Assembly (NCBI GenBank): GCA_027622495.1
Contig: JAQBYL010000072.1
Coordinates: 1-12,519 of the forward strand
Source: Pseudomonadota bacterium
Lineage (GTDB): Bacteria > Pseudomonadota > Gammaproteobacteria > Pseudomonadales > Azotimanducaceae
Length of the DNA stretch: 12,519 nucleotides
Reading direction: 5' to 3'
This document shows positions 6,426-12,519 of the stretch, in pieces. The position numbers and the translations under genes were made by a program. The notes beneath the pieces are model-generated. The model saw nothing but the letters and a program-made list of their open reading frames with translations. It made no database searches and was not told the DNA's origin. How positions within the stretch are numbered: position 1 is the stretch's first letter; the number at the start of each line of letters is the position of its first letter.

Positions 6426-7841
6426 CTACTGCGCGGGGAATCGCAGGTCATGCAACTCAGCCTCACTGAGGTAGCGCCCCTTTGTAACGACGCCTGCGAT
6501 CTTGAGTGTGTTGGCAATGTCGTCGAGAGGATTAGCGTGCAGAAGCACAAGGTCCGCGTTCATGCCTTCGCTCACAACACCTGCCTGATCAGATGTGGAA
6601 AACCAGCGTGCCGGTTGCACGGTTGCTGCGCCAATGGCTTGGATGGGGGTCAGCCCCGCGGCCACCAGCATCTGCAGTTCGGAATGCAGGCTGAAACCCG
6701 GTACCGCCAGACCAATGGGCGTGTCGGTCCCCGCACCGATCGGGATGCCACGTTTGTGCATCTCACCGGTTAAAAACACGCTCCATTGTGCAAAACGCAG
6801 ATCGGTCTGTTGCGCCCCGGCCATCTGGTCAGCGGATTGCTGCCAGCGTTCGCGAACCTCCGGTGGCAGCCGGTCAAGAGCGTCCTGCCAGCCATCCCGT
6901 TTGTACGGCGGGGTGAGGTTCAGCGCGTTAAGACGAAGGGTGGGAACCTGCAGCGTGTTGGCAAGCGTCTGCATTACCGCGTCGCACGCATCCGCATCAA
7001 AGTTCGTAATGGCGTTCAGGCGTTGCAGGCTGTGCAGGGATGAGCGTAACTCGAAGCCCGATAAATTATCGGGATTCTGAAGCAATGCCAGGCGTTCAGC
7101 GTGCAATGCTTCTGAGTTGCTGGCGCAATCGAGCTCAATGTTGCGCAGGTGTTCGATCGAGTCTACCAGCGGACCGGCAACCCTGGCGCGCAGCGCAAGC
7201 GGGACATGTGAATCGATCGGCAGGTCGAGCGCTTCTGCTGACCTGACCATGGCGTAAAAAACGTCCGCGCTGACCAGTTCATAGATCTTGATGAAATCCA
7301 CACCCTCGGCCTTCAACTCACCGATCATGGCACTCGCTTGTTCAGGCGATGCGTTTGAGCTGCCGATGTGAGGTCGATCGTTGCCGTCGTAGACCACGTC
7401 GGTGCCATCGAGCAGAGGCCCGGCAAAGTAAACGCGTGGTGCGGTTGCGCCGGCTTCGCGCATGCGTTCGACTACCGGCAGAATCTGGTGCAGCAGACCG
7501 CCGGTGTCGCGAACGCTGGTGATCCCATAAGACAGGAACAGCGCCGACATGTGACCTGTGAGCTCAGGTTCATAGGTCAGGTGCACATGGAAGTCCCACA
7601 GCCCGGGGATCAGAAACTTACCGGTGCCGTCGATGGTGTTCGCATAAGCCTGGGCAGACGCCGGTCCAACATGGCTGATCTGATCGCCATCGAACACCAC
7701 GGTCTGGTTGTTGCGCTGACCAGCGATTGCGTCGATGACGGTGACGTTGGTGATGGCAGTGCCCGGCGCCGGAGGCTCATCCGTGCAGCCTGCCACCAGA
7801 CCTGCGAATAGACTAAGGTAAAAAAATCTCAAATATTTCAT
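6426..7841 (-). CDS. Amidohydrolase-superfamily lipoprotein (imidazolonepropionase/prolidase-like subgroup)
   Basis: 471-residue metal-dependent hydrolase, probably cleaving an amide, peptide or ester bond in the cell envelope. The N-terminus MKYLRFFYLSLFAGLVAGCT is a lipoprotein signal with lipobox VAGC, Cys19 being lipidated; residue +2 is Thr, which favours the outer membrane. A small beta domain (28-78) is followed by GLWDFHVHL with metal ligands His85 and His87, the likely carboxylated Lys185 in VDFIKIYE, His212 in DSHVP, His231 in IEHL and Asp373 in GAGTDTP. All expected ligands are present, so it should be active. The C-terminus returns to the beta domain (GMNADLVLLHANPLDDI). AAAGGA (7851-7856) lies 9 nt before the ATG at 7841. 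Divergent from an MFS transporter 97 bp away, which suggests hydrolysis outside followed by import. Family members cleave dipeptides, organophosphates and lactams, so no substrate is assigned. Confidence 0.9.
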   Translation of the reverse strand: MKYLRFFYLSLFAGLVAGCTDEPPAPGTAITNVTVIDAIAGQRNNQTVVFDGDQISHVGPASAQAYANTIDGTGKFLIPGLWDFHVHLTYEPELTGHMSALFLSYGITSVRDTGGLLHQILPVVERMREAGATAPRVYFAGPLLDGTDVVYDGNDRPHIGSSNASPEQASAMIGELKAEGVDFIKIYELVSADVFYAMVRSAEALDLPIDSHVPLALRARVAGPLVDSIEHLRNIELDCASNSEALHAERLALLQNPDNLSGFELRSSLHSLQRLNAITNFDADACDAVMQTLANTLQVPTLRLNALNLTPPYKRDGWQDALDRLPPEVRERWQQSADQMAGAQQTDLRFAQWSVFLTGEMHKRGIPIGAGTDTPIGLAVPGFSLHSELQMLVAAGLTPIQAIGAATVQPARWFSTSDQAGVVSEGMNADLVLLHANPLDDIANTLKIAGVVTKGRYLSEAELHDLRFPAQ

Positions 7842-7938
7842 ATAGTTGAATCCTTTATCTAGATTTTGATCAACTTGAACTGGCTTAGCTGACAGCGACT
7901 ATTTAGACTCGCTTGTTTGGCGGGTTTGCGCAAACATC
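7842..7938. promoter_or_regulatory. Divergent AT-rich promoter region, amidohydrolase and MFS genes
   Basis: This 97-bp gap is markedly AT-rich compared with its surroundings and must carry both promoters. It contains the perfect palindromes TCTAGA (7858-7863) and TTGATCAA (7866-7873), a possible operator. I could not assign -35/-10 boxes with confidence. The MFS ATG at 7939 has no good Shine-Dalgarno site, so its transcript may be leaderless or weakly translated. Confidence 0.4.
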
Positions 7939-9231
7939 ATGTTCCCCGATCGCCAACGACTGCCTTTCTTTTACGGCTGGGTCATCGTGGCCGTTGCGTT
8001 CTGTGTGAGTTTTCTGAGTTTCGGGATGTTCACCTACGTGAAGGGCATTTTTCTGCCGGAACTGGCTGAAGCCTTCCAGACCGGTCGCTATGAGATCACC
8101 CTTGGGTTCACCATCGATGCCGTCGTCGCGGGCCTGATTGCGCCGGTCATGGGCTGGTTTCTTGATCGGCGTTCACCAAAGACCGTGCTGTTGTTCGGCC
8201 TGACGCTGGTGGTCTTCGGCTATCTCGGCCTGTCACGTGTGCAGACCCTGTGGCAGTTCTACTGTGTGATGGGGCTCGGCTTCGGCGTTGGCCTGTCGTG
8301 TCTCGGTGCGTTCACCGTGCAGCGCATCACCATCAGCTGGTTTTTGCGGCGCCGTGGTCTGGCGCTTTCGCTGGTGATTCTCGGCGCATCGACTTCAGGC
8401 ATGGTAATGCCGGCAGTGTGCGTATGGCTGCTCGAGATCATGGGGTGGCGTGATGCCCTGGTTGCGCTTGCCTGTCTGGTCGGTGTCGTGCTGTTTCCGC
8501 TCACCCTCATTTTTCTGCGCGATACCCCGGCCGCCATGGGGACGACGGTGGATGGTGTGCCTGTTGATATGCGATACGAGAAGGCACAGCAGAAGAATCT
8601 GCGGAGTGAAGAAGACAGACAATGGAGCGCACCGGAGGTTCTCAAACAGCCATCGTTCTGGAACATCGTGCTGGTGTTCGGGGTCATCATGTGTGTGTTT
8701 ACCGCGGTGACCATGCACGCATTCGGCCACATCACGGATATCGGTTTTTCGACCTATCAGGCGGCCGGTGCGCTGTTTGCCATGACCCTGTGTGCTGCCA
8801 TCGGTAAACCCATTCTCGGCACTCTCACCGATCGCTTTGGTGTTCGCATTGCGCTCTGGACTTCGCTTGTGCTGCTGGCAGGCGGGCTCACGCTGCTCGC
8901 TCACGTGGACAGCCTCACTGGCATCATGGTGGGTATGGCCTGTTTCGGTTTCGGCTATGCCGGTATGTTGCCGCTGCGCAGTTTTTCGGTGGCGGCAACG
9001 GTGGGGCAGAGCTCGTTCGGGCTGGGCAACGGCATGCTGATCCTGGCGATATTGCCACTTTCACTGGTGGCGTCACCGTTCGCGGCCAAGGTCTATGACC
9101 TGTCCGGCAGTTATTCAATGGCCTTTCAATTGCTTGTGTTTCTGGTTGCAGTGGCGGCAATTGGACCGTTCTTCATCAGGTCCGGTTTGCCGGTCGAAAC
9201 TGAATCCACGAGATCGGTTGCAAGCCACTAA
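7939..9231 (+). CDS. MFS transporter (monocarboxylate/oxalate-formate-antiporter-like)
   Basis: 430-residue inner-membrane carrier with about 12 hydrophobic segments in two halves. It starts FYGWVIVAVAFCVSFLSFGMF (11-31), a form common in the monocarboxylate/oxalate-formate-antiporter branch, and has the MFS loop motif GWFLDRRSPKTV (72-83) after segment 2. The charged central cytoplasmic loop is about 205-238 (DMRYEKAQQKNLRSEEDRQW). The second half repeats the loop motif as GTLTDRFGVRIALW (294-307). The C-terminus is short and soluble (ETESTRSVASH). Proton-coupled uptake of a small organic anion is the usual job of this branch; the substrate here is unknown. The ATG at 7939 is the only plausible start, since no start codon lies upstream in frame, although its ribosome binding site is poor. 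Divergent from the amidohydrolase, so it may import that enzyme's product. Confidence 0.9.
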   Translation: MFPDRQRLPFFYGWVIVAVAFCVSFLSFGMFTYVKGIFLPELAEAFQTGRYEITLGFTIDAVVAGLIAPVMGWFLDRRSPKTVLLFGLTLVVFGYLGLSRVQTLWQFYCVMGLGFGVGLSCLGAFTVQRITISWFLRRRGLALSLVILGASTSGMVMPAVCVWLLEIMGWRDALVALACLVGVVLFPLTLIFLRDTPAAMGTTVDGVPVDMRYEKAQQKNLRSEEDRQWSAPEVLKQPSFWNIVLVFGVIMCVFTAVTMHAFGHITDIGFSTYQAAGALFAMTLCAAIGKPILGTLTDRFGVRIALWTSLVLLAGGLTLLAHVDSLTGIMVGMACFGFGYAGMLPLRSFSVAATVGQSSFGLGNGMLILAILPLSLVASPFAAKVYDLSGSYSMAFQLLVFLVAVAAIGPFFIRSGLPVETESTRSVASH

Positions 9232-9257
9232 CTGCTTACGGTGTGGCCCAGCGTTTT

Positions 9258-9275
9258 GCGGACTTCGCTGTCCGC
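9258..9275. terminator. Stem-loop downstream of the MFS gene
   Basis: GCGGAC (9258-9263) and GTCCGC (9270-9275) form a perfect 6-bp stem with a 6-nt loop, 26 bp after the MFS stop. No U-run follows on either strand, so termination would be weak. It also lies inside the possible minus-strand coding fragment. Confidence 0.35.
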
Positions 9276-9385
9276 GCGATCCACATAGGCTTCGCGAAAC
9301 GGCGCGGATTCAACTAACCAATCAGCGCGCTGCGGCAACAGAATGCCATGTGAACGCCAGGCAGCCCCGTATAGCTTAAGCCTGC

Positions 9386-9402
9386 ATCGATCTGTGATCG
9401 AT
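9386..9402. repeat. Perfect 7-bp inverted repeat, possible operator
   Basis: ATCGATC and GATCGAT are separated by TGT. The symmetry and length fit a dimeric regulator site. GATC-rich words are common in this window, which lowers the weight of this one. Confidence 0.35.
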
Positions 9403-9533
9403 CGGTACCCCAGTCATTGCGCCGGTTGTAAGGCGAGCGCGAGCGACCGTGGGAAGAGGTTATACACCGAAAGGTGGGGCTGATCTCCAGACTGGGCACA
9501 ATCGGGTGGTCTCAAGTGGTGAAAACGGGCACA

Positions 9534-9556
9534 GTGGCGGGAATTAAACCCGACAC
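9534..9556. repeat. T-arm-like hairpin upstream of the exported phosphatase-like gene
   Basis: GTG-g-CGGG pairs with CCCG-a-CAC around the 7-nt loop AATTAAA. On the minus strand it reads CGGGTTTAATTCCCGCCA, close to a tmRNA or tRNA T-arm followed by CCA. No acceptor stem or remaining tRNA domains can be found, so it is at most a fragment. It lies about 45 bp before the start at 9599 and resembles 2135-2155 in the same orientation. Confidence 0.4.
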
Positions 9557-9598
9557 TGAAGAACCAACATCATCCAGCCAGTCAATCTGATCAGAGCG

Positions 9599-10462
9599 AT
9601 GCTCATCGGGTCCCTGTGTGCAGCAGCCCTGATGGGTTGGTCTGCGCATACCCATTCTGAAGCCGTTCTGAAGGTGATAACCCTGAACCTCGCTCACGGT
9701 CGCAGCGATGGGCCGAATCAGATGCTGCAGAACACCCAGTCCATTACTGACAATCTGGTCCAGGTCGCCGACATGTTTATTCGTTCGGACGCCGATCTGG
9801 TTGCGCTGCAGGAAGCCGATGGCATTTCGGTTTGGTCGGGGAACTTCGACCACGTTGGTTTTCTGGCGGAAGCTGCTGGCTATCCCTACCATCGTCTGGC
9901 AGTGAATGCGCAGGGTCGCAGATTCGCCTACGGTACCGGTCTGCTTTCCCGCTATCAGATCCTCGAGACCATCAAGCACACCTTTGAACGATCACCGCCC
10001 ACGCTCACGAAAGGTTTTATTCTCGGCCATATAAGAACGCCATTTGGTGAAGGTCGCGGGATCGATGTGGTATCGGTTCACCTGGATTTTTTGCGGGCCG
10101 GTGTGCGTGCAAAGCAGATCGATGAACTGGTTTCGATGATCTCGCACCGTTCGCATCCGACCATCGTGCTTGGCGATCTCAACAGCGACTGGCTGGCCAA
10201 AAAAAGTGCCGTCCGCGATCTTGTGCAGAATCACGGCCTGCACGCCTGGCAGCCTAAGAGTTCTGAGCTCGGTACTTTTGATGACGGGGAAAACCGGCTG
10301 GACTGGATACTGATTTCCCCTGATCTGGAGTTCGCTGACTACACTGTACTGCCCGATGTCGTGTCCGATCACCGGGCGGTGGTTGCCACCATCAGGATGA
10401 AAAACACAGCCACCAGAACTAACCCGGTGATAGCCGCCGGCGCCGTCGACGTAATAAACTGA
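9599..10462 (+). CDS. Exported endonuclease/exonuclease/phosphatase (EEP) family protein
   Basis: 287-residue metal-dependent phosphodiesterase or nuclease of the DNase I/exonuclease III fold. The N-terminus MLIGSLCAAALMGWSAHTHS looks like a short signal peptide lacking the usual positive charge. Active-site residues appear in the normal order: Asn30 (TLNLAHG), Glu72 (LQEAD), His161 (VHLDF), Asp193 and Asn195 (LGDLNSDW), Asp235 (RLDWIL), Asp257 and His258 (SDHRAVV). All are intact. Possible substrates are extracellular DNA, phospholipid head groups or inositol phosphates. No good Shine-Dalgarno precedes the ATG; the frame is open back to 9560, and a CTG at 9587 would add an Arg to the signal, so the start is uncertain. 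The fold ends near residue 266. The last 20 or so residues are poorly structured and lie largely antisense to the end of the VIT/VWA gene (44-bp overlap). Confidence 0.85.
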   Translation: MLIGSLCAAALMGWSAHTHSEAVLKVITLNLAHGRSDGPNQMLQNTQSITDNLVQVADMFIRSDADLVALQEADGISVWSGNFDHVGFLAEAAGYPYHRLAVNAQGRRFAYGTGLLSRYQILETIKHTFERSPPTLTKGFILGHIRTPFGEGRGIDVVSVHLDFLRAGVRAKQIDELVSMISHRSHPTIVLGDLNSDWLAKKSAVRDLVQNHGLHAWQPKSSELGTFDDGENRLDWILISPDLEFADYTVLPDVVSDHRAVVATIRMKNTATRTNPVIAAGAVDVIN

Positions 10463-12503
10463 ATGTTGTGACCAGGCCGATCACGCTGAACCACAAGCCC
10501 GGTTCAGGTGCGCCATAACCGGTGAACTTTGTCGGTGAACTGGCCGAGGTATAGGCCGATGAGCTGACCCCTGCAACCTTCGATAGCCCCACCTCTGCAG
10601 ACTCGGCATTGCCTTCCACGTTGTACACCTTGTCAGACACCGCAACGAAAGCCGTCCAGCGGGTGGCGATGCCATATCGAAGACCCAGATCGGTGGCCTG
10701 ACTGACGAGATCGTCGTCGCTGGCTGCCGGTTTGCGCAAAGGCATGGGTACCGACAGGTTGTGCATGCGTTCGGCCACGGCGGTCCGTGCCCAGATCTGG
10801 CGGATGGCAGGTCGCTGGGGGTCGGTAGCCAGCACCACCGGCACGTTCAGAGTCGCTTCACTCAGGCCCGTTCTGCCTTTGATCCTGATGATCCCGTTTG
10901 TCACCTGCCTGAATCTGCCGGTCACGCGAACGGACTGACCTGCGTAAAGATCGGGTATTTCTCTCGGGTATACGGTTTCTGGCTGCAGAGTTGACCAGTC
11001 GATGCTGATATCCACCAGAGCGGGTGCATTCAGATAGGCTGCCAGTTGCGTGGCGATCAGCTCTGCAGTGTCGGTGGTTCTGGTGGGGTCGAAATAGCGT
11101 GCAAAACCGCGACCGATGCGGGCCAGTTCATTGAGCAGATAGCGGTTGGTGGACGTTCCGGTGCCGTAGGTGAAAAGCCGTGCGGCACCCAGGGCACGAC
11201 CGACAAGAGCAAAAAGTTCCATTTCGTTGCCGATGTAGCCATCGGTCAGGAAGACCACGTTGCGGATTGCCCCGTCGGGCACCGGTGGGGTGAGCGCCTG
11301 AAGAATGCCCGAGGTCATCACGGTTCCGCCGCTGCCATTCAGGCCGTCGAGGTAGGTCAGGCCAAGCGCAATATTGACCGGCGTTGCGGGAAGGGGATCG
11401 ATTGAAAACTCGGTTGCGCTGTCGCTGAAACGGATAATGCGGAATGTGTCGGAAGGCCGAAGTCCGGTGAGCGCTTTGCGAACGAACAATTTGCTGGCTC
11501 GCAGGGGTAAACCCCGCATGGAGCCTGAACAGTCCAGCAGAAAAACCATTTCACGGGGAACCGTCGCAGATTCATCGAGTGTGGCGGGAGGCTCAATGAG
11601 CAGGCTGAAATAACCGCCTTCCTCAGGCTGCCAGTGCGTTAACACACCGGCACTGGGTCCGGCGTCACCCAGGGTGTAGTGCAGAACAAAGTCACGGTTG
11701 GCCTGAGATCTACCCTGCGCCAGATGCAGACGCGCCATCCGGGTTGACCCGTCGGCTGCCTGCATGGATCTGTCAAAGCCCTCCAGTTGATGGGTATCGC
11801 TTGCGATGTTTGATATGCCAACGGCGGACTCAAGGGTTAGCGAGAGGTTGAGTCGATCGGGCGGCAGGGTATCGGGCAGGTCGATGCCATAGGTTGGTGA
11901 ATATCGTGGCAGCCGATCGATCTGCCAGTGCGTGGCACCTGCCTCTTCATGGTCGAGAATTGCAGGCTCTGGTTCAAAGCGCGGACCGACCACCGTGGGG
12001 ACGACGAGTTCGTAAACCCCGGCGACTTTGTCGACCACGTGGGTGTATTCAATGAGGATGCTGATGGTCTGCGCCGGCATCAGGTTACCTACCTGCTGGG
12101 TAAACATATTCGGTCGATGCTGCTCTAAAAGTGCTGCTGCTTTACCGGCCTGCTTTGCCGCTGCAAAAGTTTCTCTGGCCTGTTTGACCGGCTGGATCAC
12201 AGCCTGAATTGTCTCGTCCCCCACGTGCATGGTCATCTTGTGAACAGCAGCCTTCCGATTGAGCGGGAACAGATACCTCGCGTTTATCGTCCTGTCGGTG
12301 GGATTCGAGAAATGCTGTGTAACCCGAACGCTGGCAATATCGCCACTGACCTGGATGTCATAGTCACTGTGCAGGGCAGCGAGAGTGATCGGCCGGCCGT
12401 CTACATCGCTGTGTAAAAATCCGGCATAGGCGAGATCATCGGTACTCGCGTACCCCAATGAGGCCTGTGCAAGCAGGAGGAGCAGGGGAAGTCTAAGGTT
12501 CAC
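10419..12503 (-). CDS. VIT and VWA domain protein with PEP-CTERM-like C-terminal anchor
   Basis: 694-residue exported protein. The signal peptide is MNLRLPLLLLLAQASLGYA. The VIT domain (about 28-165) includes VTQHFSNPTDRTINARYLFP and KAAALLEQHRPNMFTQQVGN. A linker leads to a VWA domain (about 316-490) with a complete metal-ion-dependent adhesion site: DCSGS (324-328), Thr394 in SGGT and Asp421 in LTDG. A beta-rich tail (495-625) ends GLRYGIATRWTAFVAVSD, as in proteobacterial VIT/VWA sortase-target proteins. After a Ser/Thr-rich linker (647-659) the C-terminus has PEP (666-668), a hydrophobic helix (670-684) and six arginines (685-690), the exosortase PEP-CTERM layout. It probably handles protein binding or matrix interaction at the surface. 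GTG at 12503 is chosen from GGAG 7 nt upstream (12511-12514); the ATG at 12516 runs into a stop. No sortase or exosortase gene is in the window. Convergent overlap with the EEP gene. Confidence 0.9.
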   Translation of the reverse strand: MNLRLPLLLLLAQASLGYASTDDLAYAGFLHSDVDGRPITLAALHSDYDIQVSGDIASVRVTQHFSNPTDRTINARYLFPLNRKAAVHKMTMHVGDETIQAVIQPVKQARETFAAAKQAGKAAALLEQHRPNMFTQQVGNLMPAQTISILIEYTHVVDKVAGVYELVVPTVVGPRFEPEPAILDHEEAGATHWQIDRLPRYSPTYGIDLPDTLPPDRLNLSLTLESAVGISNIASDTHQLEGFDRSMQAADGSTRMARLHLAQGRSQANRDFVLHYTLGDAGPSAGVLTHWQPEEGGYFSLLIEPPATLDESATVPREMVFLLDCSGSMRGLPLRASKLFVRKALTGLRPSDTFRIIRFSDSATEFSIDPLPATPVNIALGLTYLDGLNGSGGTVMTSGILQALTPPVPDGAIRNVVFLTDGYIGNEMELFALVGRALGAARLFTYGTGTSTNRYLLNELARIGRGFARYFDPTRTTDTAELIATQLAAYLNAPALVDISIDWSTLQPETVYPREIPDLYAGQSVRVTGRFRQVTNGIIRIKGRTGLSEATLNVPVVLATDPQRPAIRQIWARTAVAERMHNLSVPMPLRKPAASDDDLVSQATDLGLRYGIATRWTAFVAVSDKVYNVEGNAESAEVGLSKVAGVSSSAYTSASSPTKFTGYGAPEPGLWFSVIGLVTTFSLLRRRRRRLSPG

Positions 12504-12510
12504 GTCAGGT

Positions 12511-12514
12511 CTCC
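12511..12514 (-). promoter_or_regulatory. Shine-Dalgarno for the VIT/VWA GTG start
   Basis: On the minus strand GGAG lies 7 nt before the GTG at 12503. It supports this start and leaves only a few bases of upstream sequence in the window, so the promoter is not visible. Confidence 0.6.
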
Positions 12515-12519
12515 ATTTT

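Larger units (their letters stand above)
9228..9413 (-). pseudogene. Possible decayed C-terminal coding fragment
   Basis: On the minus strand, a stop-free frame of 61 codons runs from just after a TGA (9414-9416) to a TAG at 9228-9230 and contains no usable start before internal positions. Its second half reads like protein: HGILLPQRADWLVESAPF, then REAYVDRADSEVRKTLGHTV. A neighbouring frame (9314-9499) carries NDWGTDRSQIDAGLSYTGLPG just before it, so a single frameshift would join the two into a longer C-terminus. I do not recognise a family. It overlaps the TAA of the MFS gene by 3 bp. It may be a broken gene tail or a chance open frame. Confidence 0.3.
9232..9598. other. 367-bp region without an intact gene
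   Basis: Between the MFS transporter and the exported phosphatase-like gene there is no complete gene. It holds the possible minus-strand coding fragment, a GCGGAC/GTCCGC stem-loop (9258-9275), the perfect inverted repeat ATCGATC-TGT-GATCGAT (9386-9402), a CACC-GAAA-GGTG hairpin (9465-9476) and a T-arm-like hairpin (9534-9556). No clear promoter boxes for the downstream gene were found. Several short inverted repeats in one gap could mean a structured leader or small RNA, but nothing matches a known RNA family. Confidence 0.5.

Noticed and set aside
8259..8904. Minus-strand open frames within the MFS gene
   Set aside because: They are shadows of the transporter. They are His/Arg-rich and lack any recognisable domain.

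Overview
The window looks like chromosomal DNA of an environmental Gammaproteobacterium (or a close proteobacterial relative) with moderately high GC. This rests on dense short operons with strong Shine-Dalgarno sites, many GTG starts (at 2087, 2207, 4270 and 12503), paired FadE-type acyl-CoA dehydrogenases, and a VIT/VWA protein ending in a PEP-CTERM-like anchor. No gene here is diagnostic for a genus. I see no rRNA, intact tRNA, CRISPR array, insertion sequence or phage gene.

Left part (1-6377): lipid or acyl-CoA catabolism. Two acyl-CoA dehydrogenases run leftwards (903-2087, then 1-891, cut by the window edge) and look translationally coupled. The active-site residues suggest two non-equivalent subunits of one heteromeric enzyme, like those known for steroid side chains. 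Divergent from them is an SsuD-like flavin monooxygenase (2207-3286). A secreted M23 peptidase (3293-4123, minus) follows. Divergent from that is a three-gene operon (4270-6377): a crotonase with an isomerase-type active site, a GST-fold protein lacking the usual glutathione residues, and a small FMN split-barrel protein. A reasonable inference is a catabolic locus for an unusual (branched, cyclic or steroid-like) carboxylic acid. The substrate cannot be read from sequence.

Middle (6426-9231): a lipoprotein amidohydrolase with all its metal ligands, divergent from an MFS transporter across 97 bp. Hydrolysis in the envelope followed by uptake is plausible.

Right part (9232-12503): a 367-bp gap with several inverted repeats, a tRNA/tmRNA T-arm-like motif and what may be a decayed reading frame. 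Then come an exported endonuclease/exonuclease/phosphatase-family protein (9599-10462) and, convergent and overlapping it by 44 bp, a large VIT/VWA protein (10419-12503) with a signal peptide, an intact MIDAS and a PEP-CTERM-type C-terminus.

The most interesting points are the split active site of the dehydrogenase pair, the crotonase/GST-like/split-barrel operon beside the SsuD-like enzyme, and the PEP-CTERM-like tail on the VIT/VWA protein. I found no obviously new defence or mobile system.
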